The notes below the pieces were generated by a model. The model did no database searches. It was not told the origin of the DNA and worked only from the letters and a program-made list of their open reading frames with translations. 64,000 bases of DNA from an uncultured Bacillota bacterium (lineage in GTDB: Bacteria > Bacillota > Clostridia > Lachnospirales > Lachnospiraceae), in contig CAJKMA010000002.1 in NCBI GenBank assembly GCA_905200905.1, positions 1 through 64,000 on the forward strand, in the 5' to 3' direction. The translations under genes and the position numbers were made by a program. This document shows, piece by piece, positions 1 to 8,029 of this stretch. Every line of letters starts with the position of its first letter. The stretch's first letter is position 1.

Positions 1-38
1 AATTTTTGAATTGCAATGTTTATTTTCTAAAATTTCTA

Positions 39-67
39 TTGACAATTTCTGTAAATGGATATATTAT
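39..67 (+). promoter_or_regulatory. sigma-A type promoter of the YtrA-ABC operon
   Basis: TTGACA at 39-44 and TATTAT at 62-67 are separated by 17 bases, an almost consensus housekeeping promoter. It lies just upstream of the regulator gene starting at 120. Confidence 0.8.
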
Positions 68-88
68 TGTATTAAGCAAGTAGTACAA
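67..88. promoter_or_regulatory. candidate YtrA/GntR operator
   Basis: TTGTATTA (67-74) and TAGTACAA (81-88) form an inverted repeat with one mismatch and a 6-base spacer. It begins at the last base of the -10 box, so a bound repressor would block initiation. A second, wider inverted repeat (ATTGTATTA 66-74, TAATACAAT 89-97) overlaps it. GntR-family members of the YtrA type usually bind such symmetric sites in their own promoters; assignment to the adjacent regulator is inference. Confidence 0.55.
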
Positions 89-119
89 TAATACAATCAT
101 ACAACAGGAGGTGCATTAC

Positions 120-494
120 ATGTCATGGAACCTGAATTCTGAGCGGCCTATCTATGCTCAGATAATGGAACGGATTACCATGGATATCATATCCGGTATT
201 TATGCTCCGGGAGCGAAGCTTCCTTCCGTGCGGGATCTGGCACAGGAGGCAGGCGTGAACCCAAATACCATGCAGAAGGCTCTTTCCGAACTGGAACGTA
301 CCGGCCTTTTGTTTAGCCAAAGAACCAGCGGACGATTTATTACGGAGGATTTAGCGATGATAGAAAAAACAAAAGAAGACCTGGCATCCATACAGATCAA
401 GGAATTTCTGGAAAAAATGGAACACATTGGATTTACAAAGGAATCTACCATTCAGCTTATTGAAAAGATGAGAAGTGAGGAGGAGTTGTCATGA
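120..494 (+). CDS. GntR-family (YtrA-type) transcriptional regulator
   Basis: A 124-residue DNA-binding repressor. The N-terminal winged helix-turn-helix (about residues 8-75) carries the GntR pattern with G-x-KLPSVRDLA and NPNTMQKAL. Only a short helical tail follows, which is the YtrA layout lacking a large effector domain. The ATG at 120 is chosen because AGGAGG lies at 106-111; an upstream GTG at 111 overlaps that ribosome site. The stop overlaps the start of the ABC ATPase at 491, so it probably controls that transporter operon and itself through the inverted repeat at 67-88. The inducer is unknown; in this family it is often a cell-wall-active compound. Confidence 0.88.
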   Translation: MSWNLNSERPIYAQIMERITMDIISGIYAPGAKLPSVRDLAQEAGVNPNTMQKALSELERTGLLFSQRTSGRFITEDLAMIEKTKEDLASIQIKEFLEKMEHIGFTKESTIQLIEKMRSEEELS

Positions 495-1189
495 AACCTA
501 TTTTAGAATGCCGGAATCTTACGAAACGTTACGGAAATAAAACAGCACTGGACAAAGTGAATCTTTCTCTGGAAAGCGGGAAAATCATCGGGCTTTTAGG
601 GCCAAATGGCAGTGGAAAGACGACATTGATCAAGTTATTAAACGGACTTCTTGTTCCAACAGAAGGACACATTCTGGTGAATGGAATGAATCCGGGTATT
701 GAAACGAAGAAAATCGTATCCTATCTTCCTGAGCGTACCTATCTGAATTCCTGGATGAAGGTCAGTGATATGATAGAATATTTTTCTGATTTTTATGAGG
801 ACTTTGACAGAAGCCGGGCTTTCGATATGCTGAAACGCCTGAACATCAATCCTTCTGACCGTCTCCGCACCATGTCAAAGGGAACAAAAGAAAAAGTCCA
901 GCTTATTCTGGTTATGAGCAGGAGAGCACGTTTGTATTGCCTGGATGAGCCCATTGCAGGGGTGGACCCAGCGGCCAGGGATTATATTCTTTCTACAATC
1001 ATTAATAATTATGATGAAAATGCAACGATTCTTATTTCTACACATCTGATTTCCGATGTGGAAAATATTTTAGATGAAGTAGTATTTATTCAGAATGGGC
1101 ACATCCGCATGGTTGATAGCGTAGAAAACATCCGCTTTAATCAGGGAAAATCTGTAGATACATTATTCAGGGAGGTATTCAAATGCTAA
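491..1189 (+). CDS. ABC transporter ATP-binding protein
   Basis: A 232-residue ATPase that should energise the membrane protein encoded next. Walker A is GPNGSGKTT at about residues 37-45 and Walker B is YCLDEP near 149-154. The signature motif is divergent, reading MSKGT (128-132) instead of LSGGQ, as in many YtrB/BcrA-like exporter ATPases. The gene overlaps the regulator upstream by 4 bases and the permease downstream by 7, so the three are translationally coupled. A role in export or antibiotic/cell-envelope stress is inferred from the YtrA-linked arrangement; the substrate cannot be read from sequence. Confidence 0.9.
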   Translation: MKPILECRNLTKRYGNKTALDKVNLSLESGKIIGLLGPNGSGKTTLIKLLNGLLVPTEGHILVNGMNPGIETKKIVSYLPERTYLNSWMKVSDMIEYFSDFYEDFDRSRAFDMLKRLNINPSDRLRTMSKGTKEKVQLILVMSRRARLYCLDEPIAGVDPAARDYILSTIINNYDENATILISTHLISDVENILDEVVFIQNGHIRMVDSVENIRFNQGKSVDTLFREVFKC

Positions 1190-2025
1190 AAAAATTGTTG
1201 AAATATGATTGGAAGTCAGTTTCTGGATTACTTTTGATTCTTCATGGGATTTTGCTGGCCTATACCTTGATTGGGCGTATAGGGATTGCTTTTGGGCTTT
1301 CCAAGTATGGGGATACTTTAACCGGTTCTGTTGCAGAAGCATACGGGATTGTATCCGGCATCTATATTCTTATCTATGTATTTTTTATTATGGCTATTAT
1401 GGTCGTGACTGGCGTTTATCTGGCTGCCCGGTTCCATAAGAACCTGTTTTCTGATGAGGGCTATCTCACCCACACACTGCCGGTATCACCTGCGAAAATA
1501 ATGTGGTCTAAAATCTTGGTCTCCTGGGCATGGAGTGTCATTGATGCGGTTTTTGTTGTGGCTTCTATAATGATGCTGGTGCTGTTCAAACAGACTTTTG
1601 AACCATTCAAAAATGTCGTGTGTGAATTTTTCAGTATCCTGGTCGGGGCTTATGGAATGCAGAACCAGGTTTTCATGATTTTACTGATTCTCACAGTTCT
1701 GGCACAGTTTTTCGGATGCTATACCATGCTGGTACTGTTTTCCATGTGTCTGGGAAGCCTGTTTAAGACACATAAGATTCTTGGGGCTGTGGTATCCTTT
1801 TTCGGAATCAATATTATTCTCTCTATTGTTTCTACGATTATTATGTTTGCAGTACCGGGATGGTCATCAACAGGCAGCGTGTCTGTGACTGCTGCTGCCA
1901 ATGGAGGTTTCATAGGCGGAGAGAATAGCATCTTTTTATTCACTTTTGTCTGGAATCTGGCACTTGCGGTAGTGTTCTTTTTGGGAAGCAGATATATTTT
2001 GTCAAGAAAACTGAACCTGGAATAA
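1183..2025 (+). CDS. ABC transporter permease
   Basis: A 280-residue integral membrane protein with about six hydrophobic segments, starting near residue 14 and ending near the C-terminus. A large loop between the second and third segments contains the sequence FHKNLFSDEGYLTHTLPVS. This pattern is frequent in ABC-2-like permeases of Firmicutes linked to YtrA regulators. It overlaps the ATPase gene and is the last gene of the operon. Substrate and direction are not determinable, but the family is usually an exporter. Confidence 0.82.
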   Translation: MLKKLLKYDWKSVSGLLLILHGILLAYTLIGRIGIAFGLSKYGDTLTGSVAEAYGIVSGIYILIYVFFIMAIMVVTGVYLAARFHKNLFSDEGYLTHTLPVSPAKIMWSKILVSWAWSVIDAVFVVASIMMLVLFKQTFEPFKNVVCEFFSILVGAYGMQNQVFMILLILTVLAQFFGCYTMLVLFSMCLGSLFKTHKILGAVVSFFGINIILSIVSTIIMFAVPGWSSTGSVSVTAAANGGFIGGENSIFLFTFVWNLALAVVFFLGSRYILSRKLNLE

Positions 2026-2041
2026 GGGGTATTAGATCAGA

Positions 2042-2078
2042 GTACACCGGAAGTTTATGCGTCATATTTCCGGTGTAC
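2042..2078 (+). terminator. stem-loop after the ABC operon, possible terminator
   Basis: GTACACCGGAA (2042-2052) and TTCCGGTGTAC (2068-2078) form a perfect 11-bp stem 16 bases after the permease stop. No uridine run follows, so it may be a weak terminator or an mRNA-stabilising hairpin. Confidence 0.45.
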
Positions 2079-2118
2079 CTTGATGAAAAGAAAAGTTTGA
2101 AAAAAATTAAATTAAGTG

Positions 2119-2147
2119 TTGACAAGAAGAGATTCCTGTAGTATATT
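2119..2147 (+). promoter_or_regulatory. promoter of tRNA-Gly
   Basis: TTGACA at 2119-2124, 17-base spacer, TATATT at 2142-2147, ending 27 bases before the mature tRNA 5' end. Confidence 0.75.
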
Positions 2148-2174
2148 ATTACTTGTGTTCAACAGAACATAAAT

Positions 2175-2247
2175 GCGCGAGTGGCTCAGTTGGTGGAGCG
2201 CGACCTTGCCAAGGTCGAGGCCGCGGGTTCGAGTCCCGTCTCGCGCT
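2175..2247 (+). tRNA. tRNA-Gly (anticodon GCC)
   Basis: A complete 73-nt cloverleaf. The acceptor stem pairs GCGCGAG (2175-2181) with CTCGCGC (2240-2246), and the discriminator is T2247. The anticodon stem CGACC/GGTCG encloses loop TTGCCAA with anticodon GCC at 2208-2210, and the T-arm has GGTTCGAGTCC. The 3' CCA is not encoded. A T run starts at the discriminator and probably serves in termination. Confidence 0.97.
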
Positions 2248-2347
2248 TTTTTATTTCTCCAAAAAGCGAATGTATTGCTCTGAAACAGAGTGGTCATTGG
2301 CTTTTTTATTTTTCTGATATCTTCCAAAACTTTAGCATGATAAAGTA

Positions 2348-2376
2348 TTGGAAAATCAAATATTCTATGGTATAAT
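2348..2376 (+). promoter_or_regulatory. promoter of the cyclic-di-AMP receptor gene
   Basis: TTGGAA at 2348-2353 and TATAAT at 2371-2376 with 17-base spacing, 49 bases before the start codon at 2426. Confidence 0.65.
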
Positions 2377-2425
2377 GTCACATAGACAGATTCTGCCGGA
2401 AAGCAGAAAAAGGAGGAATAAAATT

Positions 2426-2764
2426 ATGAAGATGATTTTTGCCATTGTGAGAAAAGAAGACGAAGGATTCGTAATAGAAAGACTGAATAAGGAGAAAATC
2501 AGTGTCACAAAACTTTCCAGTACAGGTGGTTTCCTGCGAAAAGGAAATGCAACCCTGATGATCGGTACTGAGGATGAGAAGGTTGATACGGTTTTGCAGA
2601 TTATTAAAGAAGAATGTGCAAGAAGAAAAGAAGTCATGATTAATCCCACATATTCTGCAGGAAGTAAAGGCCCGGTCCTTGGATATGCGGCTCCTCCGGT
2701 TACCATTGATGTAGGCGGTGCTACGGTATTTATTGTCAATGTGGAGCAGTTCCTGAAGCTTTGA
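2426..2764 (+). CDS. darA: cyclic-di-AMP receptor (PstA/DarA, PII-like)
   Basis: A 112-residue cytosolic PII-like protein of the family once called DUF970, which binds cyclic-di-AMP as a trimer. The start at 2426 follows AGGAGG at 2411-2416; an earlier in-frame ATG at 2348 lies in the promoter. Recognisable features are the KMIFAIV strand at the N-terminus, the STGGFLRKGNATLMIG stretch (about residues 31-46) and the conserved C-terminal VGGATVFIV strand. Known family members sense cyclic-di-AMP but their downstream partner is not firmly established. It is monocistronic here, between tRNA-Gly and a ferredoxin gene. Confidence 0.9.
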   Translation: MKMIFAIVRKEDEGFVIERLNKEKISVTKLSSTGGFLRKGNATLMIGTEDEKVDTVLQIIKEECARRKEVMINPTYSAGSKGPVLGYAAPPVTIDVGGATVFIVNVEQFLKL

Positions 2765-2880
2765 TTGAAAAATACTCCTTGTGAAATTTGTGAGATGATG
2801 GTAAAATTATAAGGTGATAGAATTAGAATGTTTACGGGCTGTAAACATGGAATCATTATTACAAAGGCGGAGGATTTATA

Positions 2881-3267
2881 ATGAAAAAATTAAAAGTTGT
2901 TAAAGGTGCAAAATGTATGGCATGTCTGGAATGCGTAAGAGCCTGTTCCGAAAGCTTTTATAAAGAGTTTGATCCAGACAAATCCTGCATTCAGATTGTA
3001 GAGAAAAAAGGCGAGCCAAAACCAATGGTTTGTGTACAGTGTGGTAAATGTGCTGCTGCCTGTCCAGAAGGTGCAATCACACAGAATGCAAAAGGCGTTT
3101 ACATGATCAATAAGAAAAAATGTACAGGATGCGGAAAATGTGTGGAAGCCTGTCCATTTGGTGTTATGGTAAAAGCAGAAGATTCACCGGTTACAACAAA
3201 ATGTATCGCATGCGGTATCTGTGCAAAAGCATGTCCTGCAGACGTACTGGAAGTTGTAGAAGCATAA
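2881..3267 (+). CDS. four-cluster 4Fe-4S ferredoxin-like protein
   Basis: A 128-residue electron carrier with sixteen cysteines in four CxxCxxCxxxC motifs: C12/15/18/22, C51/54/57/61, C81/84/87/91 and C108/111/114/118. It can therefore hold four [4Fe-4S] clusters. The last three motifs end in CP; the first ends in CS. The layout resembles HycB/CooF-type electron-transfer subunits, but no hydrogenase, CO dehydrogenase or other redox partner lies beside it. The ribosome site is AAAGGCGGAGG before ATG 2881. A clear terminator follows, so it is a single-gene unit. Confidence 0.85.
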   Translation: MKKLKVVKGAKCMACLECVRACSESFYKEFDPDKSCIQIVEKKGEPKPMVCVQCGKCAAACPEGAITQNAKGVYMINKKKCTGCGKCVEACPFGVMVKAEDSPVTTKCIACGICAKACPADVLEVVEA

Positions 3268-3298
3268 GAATTAGAGAATATAAGAGAATTAGGGAAAG

Positions 3299-3337
3299 CA
3301 GATGTTTTGTTTGAGGATGAAACATCTGTTTTTTTGT
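3299..3337 (+). terminator. rho-independent terminator after the ferredoxin gene
   Basis: CAGATGTTT (3299-3307) pairs with AAACATCTG (3320-3328) and is followed directly by eight T residues. Confidence 0.9.
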
Positions 3338-3388
3338 TGTAAAAATGACAGGTTTCTGTAAAAAAAGAACGAAATTACTGTCAAATTA

Positions 3389-3402
3389 TGTGTCTTGTCA
3401 CA
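3389..3402. promoter_or_regulatory. candidate NiaR operator
   Basis: TGTGTCTTGTCACA is an imperfect palindrome with TGTG/CACA arms, and it overlaps the -35 box of the nad promoter. The fourth gene of the operon encodes a NiaR-type nicotinate-responsive repressor, so this is the natural place for its binding site. The assignment is inference from position and symmetry. Confidence 0.5.
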
Positions 3403-3423
3403 TGTAAAAAACTGTTGTATAAT
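3395..3423 (+). promoter_or_regulatory. promoter of the nad operon
   Basis: TTGTCA at 3395-3400 and TATAAT at 3418-3423, 17-base spacer. The start codon of nadA is 35 bases downstream. Confidence 0.8.
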
Positions 3424-3457
3424 GACTCTCAAATGCCGTCAATGGGAGGAAAAAAGT

Positions 3458-4366
3458 ATGTTATCTGTAAAAGATGAGATAGAAAAGCTGAAAAAAGAAA
3501 AAAATGCGGTCATTCTGGCTCATTATTATGTGCCGGGGGAAGTGCAGGAAATCGCTGATTATGTAGGAGATTCTTATTATCTGAGTAAGAAAGCCAGGGA
3601 AACAGAGGCAGAAATAATCGTTTTTGCCGGGGTTGCTTTCATGGGGGAAAGTGCAAAAATCCTGAATCCTGGGAAGAAGGTGCTGCTTCCTGATTATGAA
3701 GCAGATTGTCCTATGGCACATATGGCGACCAGGGAAAAAGTGGAGGAAATGAGGGGCAAATACGAAGATCTGGCTGTTGTATGTTATATTAATTCTACTG
3801 CGGAATTAAAAACCATTTCAGATGTGTGTGTGACATCATCAAATGCAGTAAAAATTGTAAAAAATCTTCCGAATAAGAATATTTTCTTTATTCCTGACGG
3901 AAACCTTGCAGCCTATGTGGCAGAACAGGTACCGGAGAAACAGATTATCAGGAATCAGGGTTACTGTCCTGTACATAGAGAAATTACAGTGGAAATGATA
4001 AAGCAGGCAAAAGAACGGCATCCGGAAAGTGAATTTCTGGTACATCCGGAGTGTACTTCTGATGTGACGAAAGAAGCAGATTATGTTGGAAGCACAGCCG
4101 GAATCATAGAGTATGCCTGTGGGTCTTCTAAGGACAGCTTTCTCATTGGGACAGAATCAGGTGTTCTGTATGAGCTGGAAAAAAGATGTCCTGATAAGAA
4201 ATTTTATCCTGTGATGGAGCAGCAGTGCTGCATGGATATGAAAAAAGTGACTTTAGAGAAGGTAAGAGATTGCCTGAGAGATGAGAAACAGGAAGTTCTT
4301 CTTTCCGAAGAAGTGAGAAAGCAGGCAGAGGCAGCGCTGGAACATATGCTGGAGCTGGCAGAGTAG
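3458..4366 (+). CDS. nadA: quinolinate synthase NadA
   Basis: A 302-residue enzyme that condenses iminoaspartate with dihydroxyacetone phosphate to give quinolinate, the committed step of de novo NAD synthesis. The three cysteines expected for its [4Fe-4S] cluster are in DYEADCPMAH, NQGYCPVHRE and MEQQCCMDM. HYYVPGEVQEIADYVGDS near the N-terminus is typical. ATG 3458 follows GGGAGG at 3444-3449; the upstream ATG at 3395 lies in the -35 box. First gene of nadA-nadB-nadC-niaR, and its stop is 10 bases before the nadB start. Confidence 0.96.
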   Translation: MLSVKDEIEKLKKEKNAVILAHYYVPGEVQEIADYVGDSYYLSKKARETEAEIIVFAGVAFMGESAKILNPGKKVLLPDYEADCPMAHMATREKVEEMRGKYEDLAVVCYINSTAELKTISDVCVTSSNAVKIVKNLPNKNIFFIPDGNLAAYVAEQVPEKQIIRNQGYCPVHREITVEMIKQAKERHPESEFLVHPECTSDVTKEADYVGSTAGIIEYACGSSKDSFLIGTESGVLYELEKRCPDKKFYPVMEQQCCMDMKKVTLEKVRDCLRDEKQEVLLSEEVRKQAEAALEHMLELAE

Positions 4367-4376
4367 GAGGAAAACC

Positions 4377-5690
4377 GTGAAGACAGAAACAACAGACATT
4401 ATCATTGTAGGCACAGGTGCCAGCGGATTGTTCGCAGCACTTCATATTCCGGAAAAATATGAAATTCTGATGCTTACCAAGGATGTGGCAGAACATAGTG
4501 ACTCCTATCTGGCACAGGGAGGAATCTGCGTGCAAAGGGACGAGGATGATTACGATAGTTTTATGGAAGATACTCTGAAAGCAGGGCACTATGAAAACAG
4601 AAAAGAATCTGTGGATATTATGATTCGTTCTTCCAGACAGGTCATTGAAGAACTGATTGCATTAGGGGTGGACTTTGCAACAAAAGACGGGGAGCTCGAT
4701 TACACAAGAGAGGGCTGCCATTCAAAACCAAGAATTTTATTCCATAAAGATATCACAGGAGAAGAAATCACAAGCAAACTTTTATATGCTGTAAAAAACA
4801 GAAAAAATATCCGTATTCTAGAGAAAACAACCATGGTGGATCTGATAGAGGAGGACAATACCTGTATTGGTGTCATGGCAAGAGACGAAAACGGGGAGCT
4901 TTTAGCCGTTCAGGCAGATTATACCATGCTGGCAAGTGGAGGAATCGGTGGACTGTATGAACATTCTACAAATTATCCACATTTGACAGGAGATGCACTT
5001 GCCATTGCCATGCATCATGGTATAAAATTAGAGAATATTGATTATATACAGATTCATCCTACAACGCTGTATTCCAAGAAGCCGGGGAGACGTTTCCTGA
5101 TTTCTGAGTCAGTGAGAGGCGAGGGTGGAAAATTATATGATGTCCATGGGGAACGGTTTGCAAATGAGGTTTTGCCCCGGGATATCCTTACAGAAAAAAT
5201 ACACCAGCAGATGGAAAAGGATGGTACTTCTCATGTGTGGCTGGACATGACCTGCCTAGGGGAAGAAACGATTTTAAGTCATTTTCCAAACATTTATAAA
5301 CGGTGTCTGGAAGAGGGCTATGATGTGACAAAAGAGTGGATTCCCGTAGTCCCTGCCCAGCATTATTTCATGGGAGGGATTCATGTGAATTCCAACAGCC
5401 GTACAACCATGGAACGCTTGTATGCAGTGGGAGAGACCAGTTGTAATGGAGTTCACGGCCGGAACCGTCTGGCAAGCAATTCGCTTCTGGAGAGTCTTGT
5501 TTTCGCAAAACGGGCGGCACTGGAAATCCAGGGATTCATGGAAAATTCAGAAGAAACAGAAGAAAATAGAGACTTTGACCGCTTATGCAGGGAGTCAGAG
5601 AAATTTATCAAAAGAGAAGAAAAAAATCTTGAGGAGCAATATAAAACAGAAATTTTAGCAGAAATAGAAAAGGAGAGACAGGAACGATGA
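4377..5690 (+). CDS. nadB: L-aspartate oxidase NadB
   Basis: A 437-residue FAD enzyme oxidising L-aspartate to iminoaspartate for NadA. The dinucleotide-binding motif VGTGASGLFAAL sits at about residues 11-22. SYLAQGGI, HSKPRILFH, SESVRGEGG and GVHGRNRLASNSLLES mark the FAD and active-site segments. It starts at GTG 4377 after TAGGAGG. It is about 100 residues shorter than the E. coli enzyme because the C-terminal helical domain is reduced, which is common in clostridial NadB. The end overlaps the nadC start by 4 bases (ATGA). Confidence 0.95.
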   Translation: MKTETTDIIIVGTGASGLFAALHIPEKYEILMLTKDVAEHSDSYLAQGGICVQRDEDDYDSFMEDTLKAGHYENRKESVDIMIRSSRQVIEELIALGVDFATKDGELDYTREGCHSKPRILFHKDITGEEITSKLLYAVKNRKNIRILEKTTMVDLIEEDNTCIGVMARDENGELLAVQADYTMLASGGIGGLYEHSTNYPHLTGDALAIAMHHGIKLENIDYIQIHPTTLYSKKPGRRFLISESVRGEGGKLYDVHGERFANEVLPRDILTEKIHQQMEKDGTSHVWLDMTCLGEETILSHFPNIYKRCLEEGYDVTKEWIPVVPAQHYFMGGIHVNSNSRTTMERLYAVGETSCNGVHGRNRLASNSLLESLVFAKRAALEIQGFMENSEETEENRDFDRLCRESEKFIKREEKNLEEQYKTEILAEIEKERQER

Positions 5691-6538
5691 ATCCAATTAC
5701 CATGATGATGAATGCAGATGAATTGATTCTTCTTGCATTAAAAGAAGATATTACCAGCGAAGATATTACCACAAATGCTGTGATGAGAGAAAAGAAAATG
5801 GGAGAGGTAGAACTGCTGTGCAAACAGACAGGTGTGATTGCAGGCCTGGATGTTTTTGCCAGAGTATTCCAGCTCCTTGATCCGGATACAGAGATTGAAT
5901 TCTATGCAAAAGACGGGGACAGAGTGGAAAAAGGACAGCTTTTAGGACTTGTAAAAGGAGATATCAGAGTTTTACTGTCAGGAGAGCGTACGGCATTGAA
6001 CTACCTTCAGAGAATGAGTGGAATCGCTACTTATACCAGAGAAATTGCAGATTTATTAAAGGGAAGCAAAACAAAACTTCTGGATACCAGAAAGACAACT
6101 CCGAACATGCGTATTTTTGAAAAATATGCAGTAAAAGCAGGCGGTGGTTACAACCACAGATACAATCTGTCTGATGGTATTCTTCTGAAGGATAATCATA
6201 TTTCGGCAGCCGGAGGTGTGAAAAACGCCATCGAGATGGCGAAGGAGTATGCTCCGTTTGTACGGAAAATCGAGATTGAAACAGAGAACCTGGACATGGT
6301 AAAAGAAGCAGTGGAAGCAGGTGCAGACATCATCATGCTGGATAACATGACTCCAGAAGAAATGCAAGAGGCAGTAGCGTTTATTGACGGAAGAGCCCAG
6401 ACAGAGTGTTCCGGAAATGTGACAAGAGAGAATATTGAAAAAGTAATCTCAGTGGGAGTGGATTATATTTCCAGCGGTGCACTTACACATTCTGCACCGA
6501 TTTTAGACCTTTCCTTAAAGAACCTTCATGAGGTATAA
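5687..6538 (+). CDS. nadC: nicotinate-nucleotide pyrophosphorylase (quinolinate phosphoribosyltransferase) NadC
   Basis: A 283-residue enzyme converting quinolinate and PRPP to nicotinate mononucleotide. Family motifs are visible: EDITSEDITT near the N-terminus, GERTALNYLQRMSGIAT, LDTRKTTPNMR, KAGGGYNHRYNLSD followed by LLKDNH, and IMLDNM. Translation is coupled to nadB through the ATGA overlap. Thirty-four bases separate it from the repressor gene. Confidence 0.96.
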   Translation: MNPITMMMNADELILLALKEDITSEDITTNAVMREKKMGEVELLCKQTGVIAGLDVFARVFQLLDPDTEIEFYAKDGDRVEKGQLLGLVKGDIRVLLSGERTALNYLQRMSGIATYTREIADLLKGSKTKLLDTRKTTPNMRIFEKYAVKAGGGYNHRYNLSDGILLKDNHISAAGGVKNAIEMAKEYAPFVRKIEIETENLDMVKEAVEAGADIIMLDNMTPEEMQEAVAFIDGRAQTECSGNVTRENIEKVISVGVDYISSGALTHSAPILDLSLKNLHEV

Positions 6539-6572
6539 TAGAAGCAGAGAGAGATAGAAAGGATGGAAAGGA

Positions 6573-7079
6573 ATGGTTGGAGAAGTACGGAGAGAAGAAA
6601 TTTTAAAATATATTTCCAACAGCAGTGTACCGGTGTCCGGTACTGCCCTGGCGAAAATGTTTTGTGTCAGCCGCCAGGTGATTGTGCAGGATATTGCATT
6701 ATTGCGGGCAAAAAATTATGACATTCTTTCCACAAACAGAGGATATATTATCCATCAGCCAAAGCGTGTAGAAAGAATTTTTTGGGTATGTCACGAAGGT
6801 GATCAGATTGAAGAAGAATTAAACAGAATCGTGGATTTAGGCGGAACGGTGGTGGATGTTTTTGTGTACCATCAGATTTATGGAGAACTGCGGGCACAGT
6901 TAAATATCAGCTCCAGGCGGCAGGTTCAGCAGTTTGTGGAGGATATCAGGAGCGGGAAGTCACAGCCGCTTACGAATCTTACTTCCGGACATCATTGCCA
7001 CACGATTTGTGCAGAGAGTGAGGAAGTATTGAATCTGATTCAGGACAGTTTGATTCAAATGGGGATTTTCGAGAAATAA
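6573..7079 (+). CDS. niaR: NiaR-type NAD biosynthesis repressor (HTH + 3H domain)
   Basis: A 168-residue repressor that in Firmicutes turns off NAD genes when nicotinate is present. An N-terminal winged helix (about residues 5-60, with SRQVIVQDIALLR) is followed by the 3H ligand domain. The expected metal ligands appear as H74, E82, H141 and H143. The location directly after nadABC and the symmetric site at the nad promoter support autoregulation of the operon. ATG 6573 follows GGAAAGGA. Confidence 0.92.
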   Translation: MVGEVRREEILKYISNSSVPVSGTALAKMFCVSRQVIVQDIALLRAKNYDILSTNRGYIIHQPKRVERIFWVCHEGDQIEEELNRIVDLGGTVVDVFVYHQIYGELRAQLNISSRRQVQQFVEDIRSGKSQPLTNLTSGHHCHTICAESEEVLNLIQDSLIQMGIFEK

Positions 7080-7104
7080 GAAACGTACATAGGAGGCGGT
7101 TTTT

Positions 7105-8022
7105 ATGAAGTCTGATACAGCAGTAGTTTGTTCCGATTATGATGGTCTTTCTTTGTCTGTGCTTGTCACACAGCCGGAGGAGGGGTGCAGAGGTGTGGTA
7201 CAGATTTCTCACGGCATGGCAGAATACAAGGAGCGGTATCTGCCTTTTATGGAATATCTGGCAAAATGCGGGTATGCGTCTGTGATTCATGACCATCGTG
7301 GTCACGGAAAAAGCGTGAAATCACAAGAAGACCTGGGATATTTTTATGAGGGTGGAGAGAAGGCTGTGGTAGAGGATCTGCACCAGATTACCGTGTGGGC
7401 AAAAGAACGGTTTCCAGGAGAAAAGTTCTATATGGTAGGCCACAGTATGGGCTCTCTGGCAGCCAGGATGTATTTGAAAAAATATGATTTTGAACTGGAT
7501 AAACTGGTTCTTACAGGACCACCGTGTAAAAATCCAGCAGTGGATTTCGGACTTGCGTTTGCCAGAATGCAGAAAAAATTAAAAGGCGGGAATTATAAAA
7601 GTAAAGAAATCGAAGCCCTGGCTTTTGGAACATTTGCAGCGAAATTCTCAGAGGAAAAACATAAAACCTCCTGGATAGCAGCAGATAAATCCGTGGTGAA
7701 GGCATATGATGAATCTGAGCTTTGCGGTTTCCCTTTTACAGCAGATGGATTTGAAGGATTATTCCTGCTTATGAAAGGGGCTTACAGCAAAAAGGGCTGG
7801 TGGATGCAGAAGCCAAAGCTTCCGGTTTTGTTTCTGGCAGGAGAAGATGATCCCTGTGCAGGAAATGGCCGTCAGTTCGTAAAAGAAATGCAGTTTTTAA
7901 AAGCAGTTGGTTATCAACAGGTGACAGGAAAGCGTTATCCAGGTATGCGCCATGAGATTTTGAATGAAAAGGATAAATATCTGGTATATGAAAATATTGT
8001 TACCTATCTGAAAAAGGAATGA
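7105..8022 (+). CDS. alpha/beta hydrolase, monoacylglycerol lipase/lysophospholipase-like
   Basis: A 305-residue serine hydrolase with a Hydrolase_4-type fold. The nucleophile elbow is GHSMGS (S114), the acid is in GEDD (D248 or D249) and the histidine is in MRHE (H283). The oxyanion region HGMAEYKERY is typical of monoglyceride-lipase-like proteins. There is no signal peptide, so it should be cytosolic. AGGAGG precedes ATG 7105. It lies 25 bases after niaR and 7 before birA and may be cotranscribed with both. The exact substrate cannot be deduced. Confidence 0.85.
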   Translation: MKSDTAVVCSDYDGLSLSVLVTQPEEGCRGVVQISHGMAEYKERYLPFMEYLAKCGYASVIHDHRGHGKSVKSQEDLGYFYEGGEKAVVEDLHQITVWAKERFPGEKFYMVGHSMGSLAARMYLKKYDFELDKLVLTGPPCKNPAVDFGLAFARMQKKLKGGNYKSKEIEALAFGTFAAKFSEEKHKTSWIAADKSVVKAYDESELCGFPFTADGFEGLFLLMKGAYSKKGWWMQKPKLPVLFLAGEDDPCAGNGRQFVKEMQFLKAVGYQQVTGKRYPGMRHEILNEKDKYLVYENIVTYLKKE

Positions 8023-8029
8023 AGAAGGT

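Noticed and set aside
2181..2375. 64-codon open frame overlapping tRNA-Gly
   Set aside because: It is read-through of the tRNA gene and following spacer, with no protein-like composition or ribosome site.
3346..3383. TGACAG ... CTGTCA inverted repeat upstream of nadA
   Set aside because: Six-base arms 26 bases apart are expected by chance, and the site at 3389-3402 is better placed.
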